53,156 nt of DNA, taken from NCBI GenBank assembly GCA_900315225.1, contig OMYM01000440.1:1-53156 (forward strand). Reading direction: 5' to 3'. Position numbers and translations under genes: made by a program. This document shows, in pieces, positions 52,872 through 53,156 of this stretch. The DNA comes from an uncultured Erysipelotrichaceae bacterium (GTDB taxonomy: Bacteria; Bacillota_I; Bacilli_A; Erysipelotrichales; Erysipelotrichaceae). The stretch's first letter is position 1. Each line of letters starts with the position of its first letter. A model generated the notes under the pieces. That model searched no databases, had not been told where the DNA came from, and worked only from the letters and a program-made list of their open reading frames with translations.

Positions 52872-53156
52872 CTACGCAAAGACCTCGCGCACATTGCATT
52901 CCTTTCCATGGAATGCAATGGCGTACAGGTGGGTGTTCGCGTACCGCTTCCTTTTCAGCGGCTTGGCGTACTTGCACATGACGATCTGGCGCTGCCCTTC
53001 GTCAAGAGCAACTGTGAAGTCGTCCTTGTCGTCCGAATACTTCAGTTCGAACAAGACCCCCAGTCCTCCCCGGGGTTTTCCACAAGGATGTCGCAATAGC
53101 CATTTCCTCCTTTTCCTAGATTGTACACTGTTTTCAGCATTTGTGGCATAAAAAAT
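52872..53156 (-). pseudogene. 3' end of a PD-(D/E)XK nuclease-family gene with a frameshift
   Basis: The window holds only the C-terminal part. In one frame the edge reads LGKGGNGYCDILVENPGED. A second frame continues GVLFELKYSDD, then LDEGQRQIVMCKYAKPLKRK and IAFHGKECNV. Together they match the C-terminal PD-(D/E)XK module found behind AAA-ATPase-like domains (DUF1703 type): catalytic D in C-D-I-L and E-x-K in FELKY. The shift falls at a run of five G (53061-53057). One more G would restore the frame. So this is a pseudogene, a slippage-prone gene or a sequencing error. Confidence 0.6.

Noticed and set aside
1..53156. CRISPR array, tRNA, rRNA, integrase or attachment sites
   Set aside because: No regularly spaced short repeats, tRNA-like cloverleaf or recombinase was found on reading both strands. 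The only short tandem array is the Big2 coding repeat.

Overview
The window looks like a chromosomal segment of an anaerobic, host-associated, low-to-middle-GC Bacillota. Erysipelotrichaceae is my best guess. It rests on gene style (ATP-dependent pckA, a multi-domain flavodiiron protein, sortase-anchored Cna-B giant protein, Big2 and wall-binding surface proteins, strong GGAGG ribosome sites, CcpA-type cre sites) and not on any marker gene. No rRNA, tRNA, CRISPR array, phage module or complete insertion sequence is visible.

Layout. 1-1177: the 3' end of a surface protein with 84-residue Big2 repeats and a C-terminal wall-binding module. 1.4-3.1 kb (-): MFS transporter plus a small membrane protein. 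3.26-5.28 kb: a flavodiiron protein fused to a flavin-reductase domain and two rubredoxins. 5.5-8.3 kb: XRE regulator, pckA and a frameshifted lipoprotein gene. 8.6-9.7 kb: secreted NlpC/P60-like hydrolase carrying the same wall-binding module. 9.8-12.9 kb: XRE regulator, azlCD, a DUF4342 protein, an HD phosphohydrolase and a stand-alone ISAzo13-type DNA-binding fragment. 13.3-15.4 kb: thrH-cupin-iron alcohol dehydrogenase operon, facing an aldo/keto reductase. 16.5-18.4 kb: XRE regulator overlapping a membrane-anchored PstS-like binding protein. 18.45-19.94 kb (-): a Ro60-like (TROVE/vWA, DUF2828-type) protein preceded by a 250-nt structured leader with its own promoter. 20.3-24.6 kb (-): a 1424-residue secreted triple esterase. 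24.7-29.1 kb: lipoprotein and coiled-coil genes divergent from a TIR-like/Sel1 protein. 29-31 kb: small hypothetical genes. 31.1-33.7 kb: ferredoxin-type aldo/keto reductase, then a coiled-coil protein overlapping a polysaccharide deacetylase. 33.8-36.4 kb: a P-loop protein divergent from an overlapping operon of a PTS-IIB-like protein, a calcineurin-like phosphoesterase and a polynucleotide-kinase-like P-loop protein. 36.5-38.5 kb (-): GGDEF-NUDIX-small protein operon. 38.6-49.3 kb (-): a zinc-ribbon membrane protein and a 3426-residue LPxTG-type giant adhesin. 49.5-53.2 kb: small genes, DUF1232 protein, lipoprotein, divIC, a lipoprotein HAD phosphatase and a frameshifted PD-(D/E)XK nuclease end.

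How it works together. Much of the window builds the cell surface: three proteins share one non-covalent wall-binding module, the giant adhesin carries a sortase signal, and a NodB deacetylase and an NlpC/P60 enzyme act on wall polymers. Exact or near cre sites sit at the promoters of azlCD, the triple esterase, the giant adhesin and upstream of pckA. This suggests that surface-polymer use, amino-acid export and C3/C4 carbon flow share carbon-catabolite control.

The most interesting candidates for something undescribed are the Ro60-like gene with its structured leader RNA (possible Y-RNA-like partner), the overlapping kinase/phosphoesterase operon (a possible split end-healing pair), and the XRE regulator coupled to a membrane PstS-like sensor.
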